From Sphingomonas sp. (GTDB taxonomy: Bacteria; Pseudomonadota; Alphaproteobacteria; Sphingomonadales; Sphingomonadaceae): a stretch of 36,917 nucleotides of DNA. A program made the position numbers and the translations under genes. Shown one piece after another: positions 10,062 through 19,528 of the stretch (positions are counted from its first letter, which is position 1; every line of letters starts with the position of its first letter). The notes under the pieces are model-generated. The model saw only the letters and a list, made by a program, of their open reading frames with translations. It ran no database searches and was not told the DNA's origin. Where the stretch lies: the NCBI RefSeq assembly GCF_019242355.1, contig NZ_JAFAVR010000284.1, forward strand, positions 1 through 36,917. Reading direction: 5' to 3'.

Positions 10062-10462
10062 GCAGCCAGACTGCGTCGTGCCGTTGCGGCCAGCTGCGCG
10101 CGACCGTCACCGGCGAGCCCGTGCGCGTGTCCGTTTGCCATTGCCTCGACTGCAAGAAGCGGTCGGGAAGCTCCTTTGCCGTGCAGGCGCGCTGGCCAGC
10201 GAACCAGGTCACGATCGAAGGCCAGTCCAAAAGCTGGCTGACGACCGGCGACAGCGGCATTGAAACCAGCTTTCACTTCTGCCCCGACTGCGGGTCGGAG
10301 GTCTGTTATCGCCACGCCGGCGGCGAGATGGCCGACCTCATCGCCATCCCGCTCGGCACCTTCGACAATCCCTATTTCGTCCGCCCGAGCTTTTCCGTGT
10401 GGGAGGAGCGCAAGCACGACTGGCTTGAGATTGTCGGCGAACAGGTCGAACACTTCGACTGA
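10058..10462 (+). CDS. GFA (glutathione-dependent formaldehyde-activating-like) family zinc protein
   Basis: [38 protein letters not shown] cysteine motifs; GTG start overlaps the ruvA stop. Confidence 0.88.
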   Translation: MSSQTASCRCGQLRATVTGEPVRVSVCHCLDCKKRSGSSFAVQARWPANQVTIEGQSKSWLTTGDSGIETSFHFCPDCGSEVCYRHAGGEMADLIAIPLGTFDNPYFVRPSFSVWEERKHDWLEIVGEQVEHFD

Positions 10463-10833
10463 TGCTCGAAGCGACCGCCACCCAAATTGCGCACATCATC
10501 GCCAAGATCGTCGAACTGTCGGGCATCGGCATCATCGCGATCGGCGCGTTCGGCACCCTCGTCATCTTCCTCATGGCCTTCACGCGGGGCGGCGACCGCG
10601 ACGAAGCTATCGCGAACTTCCGCTCAAGCCTCGGCCGAGCGATCCTGCTCGGCCTCGAATTCCTGGTTGCCGCGGACATCATCAACACGGTCGCGGTTAC
10701 GCCGACCCTGCTCAGCGTCGCGGTGCTCGCGGGCATTGTCATCATCCGGACCTTCCTCAGCTTCAGCCTGGAGGTGGAAATCGAGGGCCGCTGGCCGTGG
10801 CAGCGCCGCAAGGGCGAGCAGCGGCAGGTCTGA
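10462..10833 (+). CDS. DUF1622 family membrane protein
   Basis: Hydrophobic, multiple TM segments; [20 protein letters not shown]...[20 protein letters not shown] motif of DUF1622. Confidence 0.85.
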   Translation: MLEATATQIAHIIAKIVELSGIGIIAIGAFGTLVIFLMAFTRGGDRDEAIANFRSSLGRAILLGLEFLVAADIINTVAVTPTLLSVAVLAGIVIIRTFLSFSLEVEIEGRWPWQRRKGEQRQV

Positions 10834-11864
10834 TGGCCAGCGATCCCGCCCGAATCACCACGCCCGAGCGCACTGCGGAGGACGCCGACGCCGCTCTGCG
10901 TCCCAAGAGCCTCGACGAGTTCATCGGCCAGCAGGCCGCGCGCGAGAATCTGCGCGTGTTCGTCAATGCCGCTCGAAGCCGGAATGAGGCGCTCGATCAC
11001 GTCCTGCTTCACGGGCCGCCGGGCCTCGGCAAGACGACGTTGGCCGGCATCCTCGCCCGCGAGATGGGGGTTGGCTTCCGCGCCACTTCGGGTCCGGTCA
11101 TCGCCAAGTCCGGCGACCTCGCTGCTCTGCTGACCAACCTCGAGGACGGCGACGTCCTGTTCATCGACGAGATCCACCGCCTCAACCCGGCGGTCGAGGA
11201 GGTGCTTTACCCGGCGATGGAGGATCGCGCGCTCGACCTGATGATCGGCGAGGGACCGTCGGCGCGATCGGTCCGCATCGACCTGCCGCGCTTCACGTTG
11301 GTCGGGGCGACCACCCGGCAGGGGCTGCTGACCACGCCGCTCCGCGACCGCTTCGGAATTCCGATCCGCCTCAACTTCTACACCGTCGAGGAACTTGAGC
11401 AGGTCGTCCGCCGCGCCGCCCGCCTGCTCGGCGCCGACCTCACCAGCGACGGCGCACGCGAGATCGCCCGGCGGTCGCGCGGCACCCCCCGCATCGCCGG
11501 GCGCCTGCTGCGCCGAGTGCGCGACTTCGCCCATGCTGCGGGCAGCGAGACGATCGACGCCGACACCGCCGACCGCGCGCTGTCCCGGCTGGAGATCGAC
11601 GCGCTCGGCCTCGACGCGATGGACCGGCGATACCTGACCATGATCGCCGACCTCTACGGCGGCGGGCCGGTCGGCGTCGAAACCCTCGCCGCGGGCCTCA
11701 GCGAACCGCGCGACACGCTCGAGGACGTGATCGAGCCCTACCTCATCCAGCTCGGACTGATCGCCCGAACGGCCCGCGGTCGCTGCCTCAATGGCCGCGG
11801 ATATGCGCATCTCGGCCTTCCGCCGCCGCAGGGCAGCCAGAGCGGACTGTTCGAGGGCCAGTGA
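10833..11864 (+). CDS. ruvB: Holliday junction branch migration DNA helicase RuvB
   Basis: [60 protein letters not shown]. Confidence 0.97.
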   Translation: MASDPARITTPERTAEDADAALRPKSLDEFIGQQAARENLRVFVNAARSRNEALDHVLLHGPPGLGKTTLAGILAREMGVGFRATSGPVIAKSGDLAALLTNLEDGDVLFIDEIHRLNPAVEEVLYPAMEDRALDLMIGEGPSARSVRIDLPRFTLVGATTRQGLLTTPLRDRFGIPIRLNFYTVEELEQVVRRAARLLGADLTSDGAREIARRSRGTPRIAGRLLRRVRDFAHAAGSETIDADTADRALSRLEIDALGLDAMDRRYLTMIADLYGGGPVGVETLAAGLSEPRDTLEDVIEPYLIQLGLIARTARGRCLNGRGYAHLGLPPPQGSQSGLFEGQ

Positions 11865-13036
11865 AGCGTCTTGCCCTTGCCTTCAGCGCTGTTGCCCTGA
11901 CGCTGCCGGCGCCGGCGCTCAGCCAACCGTCCGCAGGCCCCGATTATTCAAAGGACTCCGCCTGGCTTTGCTTGCCCGGTCGTTCCGACTCCTGCTCGAC
12001 GCCGCTGCCGACCATCGAGCTCGCCGCTTCCGGGTACGGAGCCACTGGCGACCGACCGGTCGCCGCCGACCCGCCGATCGATTGCTTCTACGTCTACCCG
12101 ACCGTCTCCGCGGACGAGGGCCTCAACAGCGACATGGCCGCCGGCCGCGAAGAGCAGTTGATGACCGAAACCCAGTTTGCGCGCTTCGCGTCGGTGTGCC
12201 GGACCTTCGCACCGATCTACCGCCAGATGACGCTCGGCTCCGTCGCTGCCTATTCCGCGGGAATGGACATCACCGGGGCGGCGATGCTGGCCTACGGCGA
12301 CATCGCTGCCGCGTGGCGCAATTTTCTGGCCACTCGCAACAAGGGGCGCCCGTTTGTCCTGATCGGCCACAGCCAGGGCAGCCTGATGCTCCAGCAGCTG
12401 ATCACCCGCGAGATCGAGACCAACCCCGCCGTTGCGTCACGGATGCGGCTGGCGATCATCCCGGGCTTCAACGTCCTCGTGCCGCAAGGCCGGCTAGTCG
12501 GCGGCACCTTCAAGTCCACTCCCATCTGCAGCCGCTCCGGCCAGACCGGCTGCGTGATGGCCTGGAGCAGCTTTCGCGAGAAGAACGTGCCGCCGGACCA
12601 TGCGATGTTCGGCATTGCCGACCAACCCGGAATGACCGTCGCCTGCGTCAACCCGGCCCTGCCCGGAGCGACGGGATGGGTGCGGCTCGACAGTTACTGG
12701 TTCACGCGCTCCAGCCTGCCCGTGCCCGGCGGGCCAATCCAGTGGTCGACTGAAGGCCAGCCGAAGACGCCGTACGTTCACACCGCCGGTCTCGCTTCGG
12801 GCCGCTGCGTCAACGAGCGCCAGCGCGGCTATCTGTGGGTGCGGACCAACCACGCGCCCGGCGACAAGCGCACCGACCATATTGGCGGCGAGGTCGGCCT
12901 GTTCGGCATGTTCCTGCCTGCCTGGGGCATGCACCTGTCGGATCTCGCCCTGGTCCAGGGTGATCTCGTGCGAGCGGTCGCAGCGATCGCTGCGGCCGAG
13001 CCTACTCGTCGATCCAGAACAAGTGCTCGACGGTGA
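11861..13036 (+). CDS. DUF3089 (alpha/beta-hydrolase-like) secreted protein
   Basis: Signal peptide; [38 protein letters not shown]. Confidence 0.87.
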   Translation: MKRLALAFSAVALTLPAPALSQPSAGPDYSKDSAWLCLPGRSDSCSTPLPTIELAASGYGATGDRPVAADPPIDCFYVYPTVSADEGLNSDMAAGREEQLMTETQFARFASVCRTFAPIYRQMTLGSVAAYSAGMDITGAAMLAYGDIAAAWRNFLATRNKGRPFVLIGHSQGSLMLQQLITREIETNPAVASRMRLAIIPGFNVLVPQGRLVGGTFKSTPICSRSGQTGCVMAWSSFREKNVPPDHAMFGIADQPGMTVACVNPALPGATGWVRLDSYWFTRSSLPVPGGPIQWSTEGQPKTPYVHTAGLASGRCVNERQRGYLWVRTNHAPGDKRTDHIGGEVGLFGMFLPAWGMHLSDLALVQGDLVRAVAAIAAAEPTRRSRTSARR

Positions 13037-13208
13037 CGTCCAGCGCCTCAGCCAGCTTCAATGCGAGCAGCGTTGACGGCGTGAACACCCGGTTTTCGAC
13101 CGTGTTCACCGTTTTCCGGGTCACTCCGACCCGTTCGGCGAGCTCGGCCTGAGTCAGGCCCAGCTCGGCGCGCCGCTCCTTCAACCGGTTCGCGAGCAGT
13201 TCACCCAT
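13002..13208 (-). CDS. Small Xre/Cro-type helix-turn-helix transcriptional regulator
   Basis: MGELLANRLKERRAELGLTQAELAERVGVTRKTVNTVENRVFTPS. Confidence 0.93.
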   Translation of the reverse strand: MGELLANRLKERRAELGLTQAELAERVGVTRKTVNTVENRVFTPSTLLALKLAEALDVTVEHLFWIDE

Positions 13209-13653
13209 CGCGACTGGCGCGCCGCTCGAGGAATGCGAACCACAGCAGGGTGACCGCGATTCCCGCCGTCATCACCATGTGGATCGCGTCGCGCCCTCCG
13301 AGGGGTTCGAACAGGCTGACAGAATAAAGCACGACGCACGCCGCCATGCTCGCAAGGAATCCGGCGCGGAAGGAGCTGTCGCGATGGGCGCGCGTCGCTT
13401 CGTCGTTGGCCAGTCGACGCACTTCTCGCGAGTAGAACCAGCCGCCGCCGTTGGCGAGGGCAACGAGAATGACGATCGACAGCACCAGCCATGCGGCGAT
13501 GTGGACGTGGTCGACCGTCCGGTCACCGGACTCCGCACCTCGATTGAAATAGGTCGCCTGCTGGAACAGGAACAGCAGCGTAAGCACCGGCAACATGCGC
13601 GTTCGCCGCTGGCTGAGTCTTTCCGCTTTCTCGGCGTCGCTCATCGAAGTCAT
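13201..13653 (-). CDS. Hypothetical multi-pass membrane protein in an operon with the HTH regulator
   Basis: Several hydrophobic segments; overlaps the start of the HTH gene by 8 bp. Confidence 0.75.
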   Translation of the reverse strand: MTSMSDAEKAERLSQRRTRMLPVLTLLFLFQQATYFNRGAESGDRTVDHVHIAAWLVLSIVILVALANGGGWFYSREVRRLANDEATRAHRDSSFRAGFLASMAACVVLYSVSLFEPLGGRDAIHMVMTAGIAVTLLWFAFLERRASRDG

Positions 13654-13675
13654 GATCCTGTCGCCCCTGCTTGAT

Positions 13676-13729
13676 GTAACCTATAGGTAATAAGTAACCC
13701 AAGCGTTACACGATCGTCAAGTGGGTTAC
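13676..13729. promoter_or_regulatory. Putative operator: cluster of GTAAC/GTTAC half-sites
   Basis: GTAAC at 13676 and 13694, GTTAC at 13705 and 13725; GTAACCCA (13694-13701) and TGGGTTAC (13722-13729) form an 8-bp inverted repeat between the HTH/membrane operon and ybgC. Confidence 0.45.
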
Positions 13730-13760
13730 GATTTGGGCCGCGCGCGGCTAGACCCCACCG

Positions 13761-14219
13761 ATGCGGCAGGCCGAATTCGACCAACCTTATCGCGGCGGCT
13801 TCGTCGGTCCGGAGCACCATTATGCGCTCACCGTCCATTTCGAGGACACGGACGCTGCCGGCGTCGTCTATCACGCCAATTACATCAAGTTCCTGGAGCG
13901 GGCGCGGTCGGACATGCTGCGCGCCGCCGGGGCCGACCACCTCGCGAGCCACCGCGATGGGCTAGGCACCTATGTGGTCGCGGAGGTCCATATCCGCTAC
14001 CGCCGTCCGGCTCGGCTCGGCGACGATCTCCTGATCCTCAGCCGGATGGCCGGTCTCAACGCCGCCTCGATCGTGATTCAGCAACGAGTCATGCGCGGGG
14101 CAGAATTGTTGGCCGAGGCGAGCGTCACCGCCGCCTTCCTCGGACCCTCGGGGCGCCCGCAGCGCCAGCCGGCGGATTGGATCGAACGCTTCAGGGATCT
14201 CGACAGCTGCAGCCAATGA
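13761..14219 (+). CDS. ybgC: YbgC-type (Tol-Pal associated) acyl-CoA thioesterase
   Basis: VHFEDTDAAGVVYHANYIKFLERARSDMLR hot-dog thioesterase motif. Confidence 0.93.
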   Translation: MRQAEFDQPYRGGFVGPEHHYALTVHFEDTDAAGVVYHANYIKFLERARSDMLRAAGADHLASHRDGLGTYVVAEVHIRYRRPARLGDDLLILSRMAGLNAASIVIQQRVMRGAELLAEASVTAAFLGPSGRPQRQPADWIERFRDLDSCSQ

Positions 14220-15508
14220 CTCTCCTTCGTTACCTTGTCGCCGGTGGGACCCTGCTCGCGGGTTCGGCCGCAATTGCGCAGGACGCCGCTCCCATCGTGG
14301 CCGTCCCGCCGCTGTCGACGCCGGCGGATAAGCCGACGCCGTCAGGGTCGACCGCCGCACTCGCCTGGCAAGCATCGAAGCTGATCGCCTCGGACCTCCA
14401 ATCGGCGACCGAGCTGATGCCCATCCCGCCGGATCAAAAGGATTTCTATTCCTATCCCGAAGTCACCGCGCCGACCTTTGCGAAGTGGCGCGGCCGGGCC
14501 GGGTTGCTCGTCACCGGATTCGTCCAGGCCCGCGCCGACGGCCGGGTCACGTTCGGCTGCTATGTCTATGACGTTCAGAAGGGACGAGAGCTCGATCGCA
14601 CCGGCTTCGCGGTCGATCCCCAGGATTGGCGTCGGGCCGCTCACAAATGTTCCGGCCTCGCCTACAAGGCGGCGACCGGCGCGCCCGGCATTTTCGACAC
14701 GCGCATCGCTTATGTCTCGGAGAGCGGAACCGGGGACGCCAGGGTTCGTCGAATCGCCCTCATGGACAGCGACGGTTACGACCATAGCTTCATAACTGCC
14801 GGCGAAACGATGGTCCTGACGCCTCGACTGTCGCCGAGCGCGGCGCGCGTCGCTTATGTGAGCTACATGACCGGAAGGCCTCAGGTGCGTGTCCGAGATG
14901 TCGGATCAGGCGCCGAGCACTCGCTAGTACCGGGCGACGCCATGACCTTCGCGCCGCGCTTCTCGCCCGACGGCAACCGGATCGCCTTCTCGATGACCAT
15001 TGCCGGCAACACCGACATCTATGTCGTCGATTCCAGCGGGGGGATGCCGCGGCGCTTGACCACGGCGCCGGGTGTCGACACCGATCCCAGCTTCTCCCCC
15101 GACGGGACCAGGATCTTGTTCGAAAGCGATCGCTCCGGTGACCAGCAGGTCTATGCGATGAACGCCGACGGTTCCGACCAGAGGAGGCTGAGCTTCGGCG
15201 CCGGCGCTCACGCCGCTCCCGATTGGAGCCCGGCAGGCGACCGCATCGCCTTCACCTGGCGCGGCGGCGGATCGCTTCGCGTCGGCGTCATGAATGCGGA
15301 CGGCAGCGACGAGCATGTCCTGACCTCCGGCCCCTCTGACGAAGGCGCGACCTGGGGTCCGAGCGGCCGCGACATGGTCTTCCAGCGCAGTGATGGCGCT
15401 GGCCGCCGCTCGCTGTACCGGATTTCGATCGCCGGCGGCGGCGACGCGCAGCAGATCGCGACTCCGCAGGATGCGTCGGACCCCGACTGGTCCGGACCAG
15501 TGGACTGA
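14216..15508 (+). CDS. tolB: TolB-like periplasmic beta-propeller protein
   Basis: Signal peptide; FCGCYVYDVQKG-like segment (actual: TFGCYVYDVQKGRELDRTGF), DWRRAAHKCSG, SFSPDGTRILFESDRSGDQQVYAMNADGSDQRRLSFG. Confidence 0.92.
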   Translation: MTLLRYLVAGGTLLAGSAAIAQDAAPIVAVPPLSTPADKPTPSGSTAALAWQASKLIASDLQSATELMPIPPDQKDFYSYPEVTAPTFAKWRGRAGLLVTGFVQARADGRVTFGCYVYDVQKGRELDRTGFAVDPQDWRRAAHKCSGLAYKAATGAPGIFDTRIAYVSESGTGDARVRRIALMDSDGYDHSFITAGETMVLTPRLSPSAARVAYVSYMTGRPQVRVRDVGSGAEHSLVPGDAMTFAPRFSPDGNRIAFSMTIAGNTDIYVVDSSGGMPRRLTTAPGVDTDPSFSPDGTRILFESDRSGDQQVYAMNADGSDQRRLSFGAGAHAAPDWSPAGDRIAFTWRGGGSLRVGVMNADGSDEHVLTSGPSDEGATWGPSGRDMVFQRSDGAGRRSLYRISIAGGGDAQQIATPQDASDPDWSGPVD

Positions 15509-16008
15509 TGGCGATGCGTAATATCTTCCTTGCTCTCGCGGCGGCCGCGGCCTTCCTGCCGACGAACGCCTCGGCGCAGTTCCCGCATTTCGTTCAGCGC
15601 GGCGCTCCTCCGCCGCAGCCTGGTCCGCTCGGGCGACCGCCTCTTCCCGGCCCGCCCGGGGCACCTCTGTTTGGGATCGACGCCGAACGCGCCGATTTCC
15701 TTGCGCGATCGGGAAGCGCGAACGTCTATTTCGGATCGGGCAGCACCATCCTCGGTGCGCCGGCCAAGGCGACCCTGGGGGCGCAAGCGCAATGGCTGCT
15801 TGCCCATCCCGATATCGTGGTTCGGATCGAAGGCTATGGCGATCCGCGCGACACGCGCGATCATGCCTTGGCGGTGGGCGCCGGCCGGGCCGACGCAGTG
15901 CGCGACTACCTGGTCTTGCTGGGGGTCCCTGCCCTTCAACTGAGCGATGTCAGCTTCGGCGAGGAACGCCCCGGACCAGGGCGCGCAGTCACGGTCCTGG
16001 TCCGCTAG
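15508..16008 (+). CDS. OmpA/Pal-like peptidoglycan-associated protein without a lipobox
   Basis: Signal peptide AAAAAFLPTNASAQ; NVYFGSGSTILGAPAKATLGAQAQWLLAHPDIVVRIEGYGDPRDTRDHALAVGAGRADAVRDYL; no cysteine in the protein. Confidence 0.8.
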   Translation: MAMRNIFLALAAAAAFLPTNASAQFPHFVQRGAPPPQPGPLGRPPLPGPPGAPLFGIDAERADFLARSGSANVYFGSGSTILGAPAKATLGAQAQWLLAHPDIVVRIEGYGDPRDTRDHALAVGAGRADAVRDYLVLLGVPALQLSDVSFGEERPGPGRAVTVLVR

Positions 16009-16014
16009 AAAGGT

Positions 16015-16320
16015 TCAGGCGGCGCGGCGCTGGTAGCCGCAGCCACCGAGCCAGGAGCGAGCCTGGCGCTGGGCTTCGGCAATTTCGCGGGCGGTCATCT
16101 CGACCGAGATTTCGGCGCGGCACTGCTGGCCGCGGGTGCAGCCGGACAAAGCCGCGAGGTTGAACCACTTGTGCGCTTCGACCAGGTCGACCGGAACGCC
16201 CCCGCGGCCGGTCGAGTATACCACGCCGAGTTCGAACAACGCGTCGACATCGCCGCCTTCCGCATCCGCGATCCGGCTTCGGATCAGGAACTCTGCACTC
16301 TTCTCGCTAATCGCACCCAT
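16015..16320 (-). CDS. Sel1 repeat-containing small protein
   Basis: ALFELGVVYSTGRGGVPVDLVEAHKWFNLAALSG Sel1 signature; ATG at 16320 (an upstream GTG at 16341 is also possible). Confidence 0.8.
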   Translation of the reverse strand: MGAISEKSAEFLIRSRIADAEGGDVDALFELGVVYSTGRGGVPVDLVEAHKWFNLAALSGCTRGQQCRAEISVEMTAREIAEAQRQARSWLGGCGYQRRAA

Positions 16321-16323
16321 GAC

Positions 16324-16358
16324 ATCCCCCTGTCTGTGCACTCAATTCAGCAGGGGAT
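16324..16358 (-). promoter_or_regulatory. Putative RBS-occluding hairpin 5' of the Sel1 gene
   Basis: On the minus strand ATCCCCTG ... CAGGGGGAT, with the 3' arm containing the purine-rich Shine-Dalgarno region just before ATG. Confidence 0.3.
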
Positions 16359-16389
16359 CACGAACAAATGGTTAACGCCGTAAACACCA

Positions 16390-17223
16390 TCAAATGCTGA
16401 GCGCGAGATTGTCGATCAGCCGCGTCGCGCCGAGGGTTGCGGCGGCGATCAGCCGCATCTCGCCAGCCGGCGCGTCGAGCGGCTCCAGGGTCGCAGCATC
16501 GACGAGCGCGAAATAGTCGATCGCGGAGAAGCCGGCGGAGCGAAGGGATTCCCTGGCGGCCGTCAGCGCCGGACCTACCGGCCTGCTTGCGAGGATCGCG
16601 TCCCGAGCCGCGCCTAGAGTTGCCGACAGGGCAACCGCCCGCCTCCGCTCCTCCGCTGACAGGTAGGCGTTGCGGGACGACAGCGCGAGGCCGTCGGGCT
16701 CTCGAACGGTCGGCACGCCGGCAATCTCGACTGGAAGCCCGAGGTCCACGACCATGCGCCGGATCACCGCCAGCTGCTGGAAATCCTTTTCGCCAAACAG
16801 CGCTATATCTGGCCGCACCGACAACAGCAGCCGCGCAACCACGGTCGCGACGCCATCAAAGTGGCCGGGCCGGGCCTCACCTTCCCATCGTTCCGACACC
16901 CCGCCGACGCTGATCCTGGTCGCAAAGCCGGCGGGATAGATGTCCTCGATGCCAGGCATCCAGAGGAGGTCGCAGCCCCGGTCTTCCAGCAGCCGGGCAT
17001 CTTCTTCCTCTCGCCGCGGATAGCGGGCGAGGTCTTCGTTCGGCCCGAATTGCGTCGGGTTGACGAAGATCGTCGCTGCAACCCGGTCGGCGCGCCGCTT
17101 GGCTTCGTCGATCAGCGCCAGGTGCCCGGCATGGAGCGCGCCCATGGTCGGCACCAGCGCCAGCTTGCCGTTGATTCCGGCGCGCGCTTTCGTCAATTCT
17201 TCACTGGAACGAACGATTTGCAC
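16390..17223 (-). CDS. panC: Pantoate--beta-alanine ligase
   Basis: LALVPTMGALHAGHLALIDEAKRRAD, IFVNPTQFGPNEDLARYPR, GEKDFQQLAVIRRM. Confidence 0.96.
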   Translation of the reverse strand: MQIVRSSEELTKARAGINGKLALVPTMGALHAGHLALIDEAKRRADRVAATIFVNPTQFGPNEDLARYPRREEEDARLLEDRGCDLLWMPGIEDIYPAGFATRISVGGVSERWEGEARPGHFDGVATVVARLLLSVRPDIALFGEKDFQQLAVIRRMVVDLGLPVEIAGVPTVREPDGLALSSRNAYLSAEERRRAVALSATLGAARDAILASRPVGPALTAARESLRSAGFSAIDYFALVDAATLEPLDAPAGEMRLIAAATLGATRLIDNLALSI

Positions 17224-17303
17224 GCCGGCGGAGCCTCCGGTAAAGTTTGATCGGGCGGCGCTTGCACATGCGCCGGGGGAAAGATCAAGCCAGAGGGGCG
17301 GGA

Positions 17304-18095
17304 ATGAGCCAGCCGCATTTCATCGTTTTCGCCAATGAAAAGGGCGGCACCGGCAAGTCGACGACAGCGGTCCATGCCGCGATTGCGCTCGCCTCCTCCG
17401 GTCACCGCGTCGCAGCGCTCGACCTCGACAGCCGTCAGCGCACGATGACCCGCTATCTCGAGAACCGGGACGCGACGATGCGCCGGCTCGACAAATATCT
17501 GCCGCAAGCCGCTTACGAGGTGCTGGAGGACCAGAGCGAGTCCGCGCTCGACGCCGCCCTCGCGCGCTTGGCCGCCGATACTGACGTGATCGTCGTCGAT
17601 ACGCCCGGCCGCGACGATGCGATCGCGCGCGCCGCCATCCTCAAGGCGGACACGCTGGTGACGCCGATGAACGACAGCTTCGTCGACCTCGACCTCATCG
17701 GTCAGGTTCATCCCGAGAACTACAAGATCACGCGCCCGAGCTTCTATGCCGAGCTCATCTGGAACAGCCGCACGCAGCGCGCCAAGACAACCGGCAAGAG
17801 CGTCGACTGGGTAGTGCTACGGAACCGCCTGCAGCACATCGAATCGCACAATCTGAAGCGCGTCGGCGCCGCGTTGGACGAGCTCGCCCGCCGCGTCGGC
17901 TTTCGCGTCATCCCGGGCCTTGGCGAGCGAGTCATCTACCGCGAGCTCTTCCCCAAAGGCCTGACCCTGCTCGATCTCAGCCAGCTCGGCGAGGTCGGAA
18001 TCGCCCATATCGCCGCCCGCCAGGAGCTTCGCGAGATGGTTGCGGGGCTTGCCGTTCCGGGACAGGAAGAACAGAAGCTCGCCGCCGCGGGTTGA
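17304..18095 (+). CDS. mipZ: Division-plane positioning ATPase MipZ (ParA/MinD family)
   Basis: HFIVFANEKGGTGKSTTAVHAAIAL...LDLDSRQRTMTRYLENR; TPMNDSFVDLDLIG. Confidence 0.93.
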   Translation: MSQPHFIVFANEKGGTGKSTTAVHAAIALASSGHRVAALDLDSRQRTMTRYLENRDATMRRLDKYLPQAAYEVLEDQSESALDAALARLAADTDVIVVDTPGRDDAIARAAILKADTLVTPMNDSFVDLDLIGQVHPENYKITRPSFYAELIWNSRTQRAKTTGKSVDWVVLRNRLQHIESHNLKRVGAALDELARRVGFRVIPGLGERVIYRELFPKGLTLLDLSQLGEVGIAHIAARQELREMVAGLAVPGQEEQKLAAAG

Positions 18096-18127
18096 ACCAA
18101 TTCCCGCCGCCCGCGTAAGGCAGCGGC

Positions 18128-19510
18128 ATGACCCACGCATTCAACCCCACCATCCTCCGCGAATATGACATCCGCGGGATCGTCGGCGACACGCTGACCG
18201 AGGCCGACGCCTACGGGCTCGGCCGCACCTACGCAGCTATCGCTCGGGAGGAGGGCGCGCGGCGGATCGCGGTCGGGCGCGACGGGAGGACCCACAGCGG
18301 AATGCTCCAGGCGTCGCTCGTGCGCGGGCTGACCGAAGGCGGCATCGACGCGGTCCTGATCGGCATGGGCCCTTCGCCCATGCTCTATTTCGCGACGTAT
18401 TACCTCGACGTCGATGGCGGCATCCAGGTGACCGGAAGCCACAACCCGGCCGATTATAACGGGTTCAAGCTCCTCCTGAAGGGCCGCTCTGTCTTCGGGC
18501 AGGAGATCCAGGGGATCGGCCAGCGCGCCCGAGCCGGCCAGTGGTCGACCGGCACCGGCACGACCGAGGAAGTCGATATCCGCGAGGCTTATGTCGACCG
18601 CCTGCTTGAGGGATATTCCGGCAAACCGTTCCACGTCGGCTGGGACGCCGGCAACGGCGCCGGCGGGCCGATCCTCGACATGCTGCTCGATCGCCTGCCC
18701 GGGCAGCACCACGCGATCTACACCGCGGTCGATGGCACCTTCCCCAACCATCATCCGGACCCCACGGTCGAAGCCAACTTGGAAGACCTGAAGCGCCTCG
18801 TCCTCGACCGCGAGCTCGACTTCGGAATCGCCTTCGACGGCGACGCCGATCGCATCGGCGCGGTCGACGGCAAGGGCCGGGTGATCTGGGGCGACCAGCT
18901 GCTCGCCATCCTCGCCGAGGCCGTCCTCAAGGATCAGCCCGGCGCCACGATCATCGCCGACGTCAAGGCCAGCCAGGTCCTGTTCGACCGGGTCGCCGAA
19001 CTCGGCGGCCAGCCGCTGATGTGGAAGACCGGCCACAGCCTCATCAAGTCGAAGATGAAAGAAACCGGCGCGCCGCTGGCCGGCGAGATGAGCGGCCACG
19101 TCTTCTTCAAGCACCGCTGGTACGGCTTCGACGATGCGCTTTACGCCGCAATCCGCCTGATCGAGGCGGTCTCGCAAAGCGGCAAGAGCCTGACCGAGAT
19201 CATGGACGCCATGCCCAAGACCATGGCGACGCCCGAAATGCGCTTCCAGGTCGACGAAGTCCGCAAGTTCGCCATCGTCGACGAAGTCCGCGACCGCCTG
19301 GGCGCGGAGGGCGCCAAGGTCGACGCCACCGACGGCGTCCGCGTCAACACGCCCGACGGCTGGTGGCTCCTTCGCGCGTCCAACACGCAGGACGTGCTGG
19401 TCGCGCGCGCCGAGGCCAAGGACGAAGCCGGCCGCGACCGCCTGGTGGCGCAGATCGACGAGCAGCTCGGCAAGTCGGGAATCACGCGCGGAGAGAGCGC
19501 GACTCACTAG
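18128..19510 (+). CDS. Phosphomannomutase/phosphoglucomutase
   Basis: ILREYDIRGIVGDTL, TGSHNPADYNGFK catalytic loop, DGDADRIG metal site. Confidence 0.95.
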   Translation: MTHAFNPTILREYDIRGIVGDTLTEADAYGLGRTYAAIAREEGARRIAVGRDGRTHSGMLQASLVRGLTEGGIDAVLIGMGPSPMLYFATYYLDVDGGIQVTGSHNPADYNGFKLLLKGRSVFGQEIQGIGQRARAGQWSTGTGTTEEVDIREAYVDRLLEGYSGKPFHVGWDAGNGAGGPILDMLLDRLPGQHHAIYTAVDGTFPNHHPDPTVEANLEDLKRLVLDRELDFGIAFDGDADRIGAVDGKGRVIWGDQLLAILAEAVLKDQPGATIIADVKASQVLFDRVAELGGQPLMWKTGHSLIKSKMKETGAPLAGEMSGHVFFKHRWYGFDDALYAAIRLIEAVSQSGKSLTEIMDAMPKTMATPEMRFQVDEVRKFAIVDEVRDRLGAEGAKVDATDGVRVNTPDGWWLLRASNTQDVLVARAEAKDEAGRDRLVAQIDEQLGKSGITRGESATH

Positions 19511-19528
19511 CCTCAAGCGATCGCCCGG

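Noticed and set aside
10338-11810. 490-aa minus-strand ORF opposite ruvB/DUF1622/GFA
   Set aside because: Antisense shadow of three supported genes.
17936-19516. 526-aa minus-strand ORF opposite the phosphomannomutase
   Set aside because: Shadow ORF from high GC codon bias; the plus-strand protein has clear conserved motifs and the antisense product has no recognisable domain.
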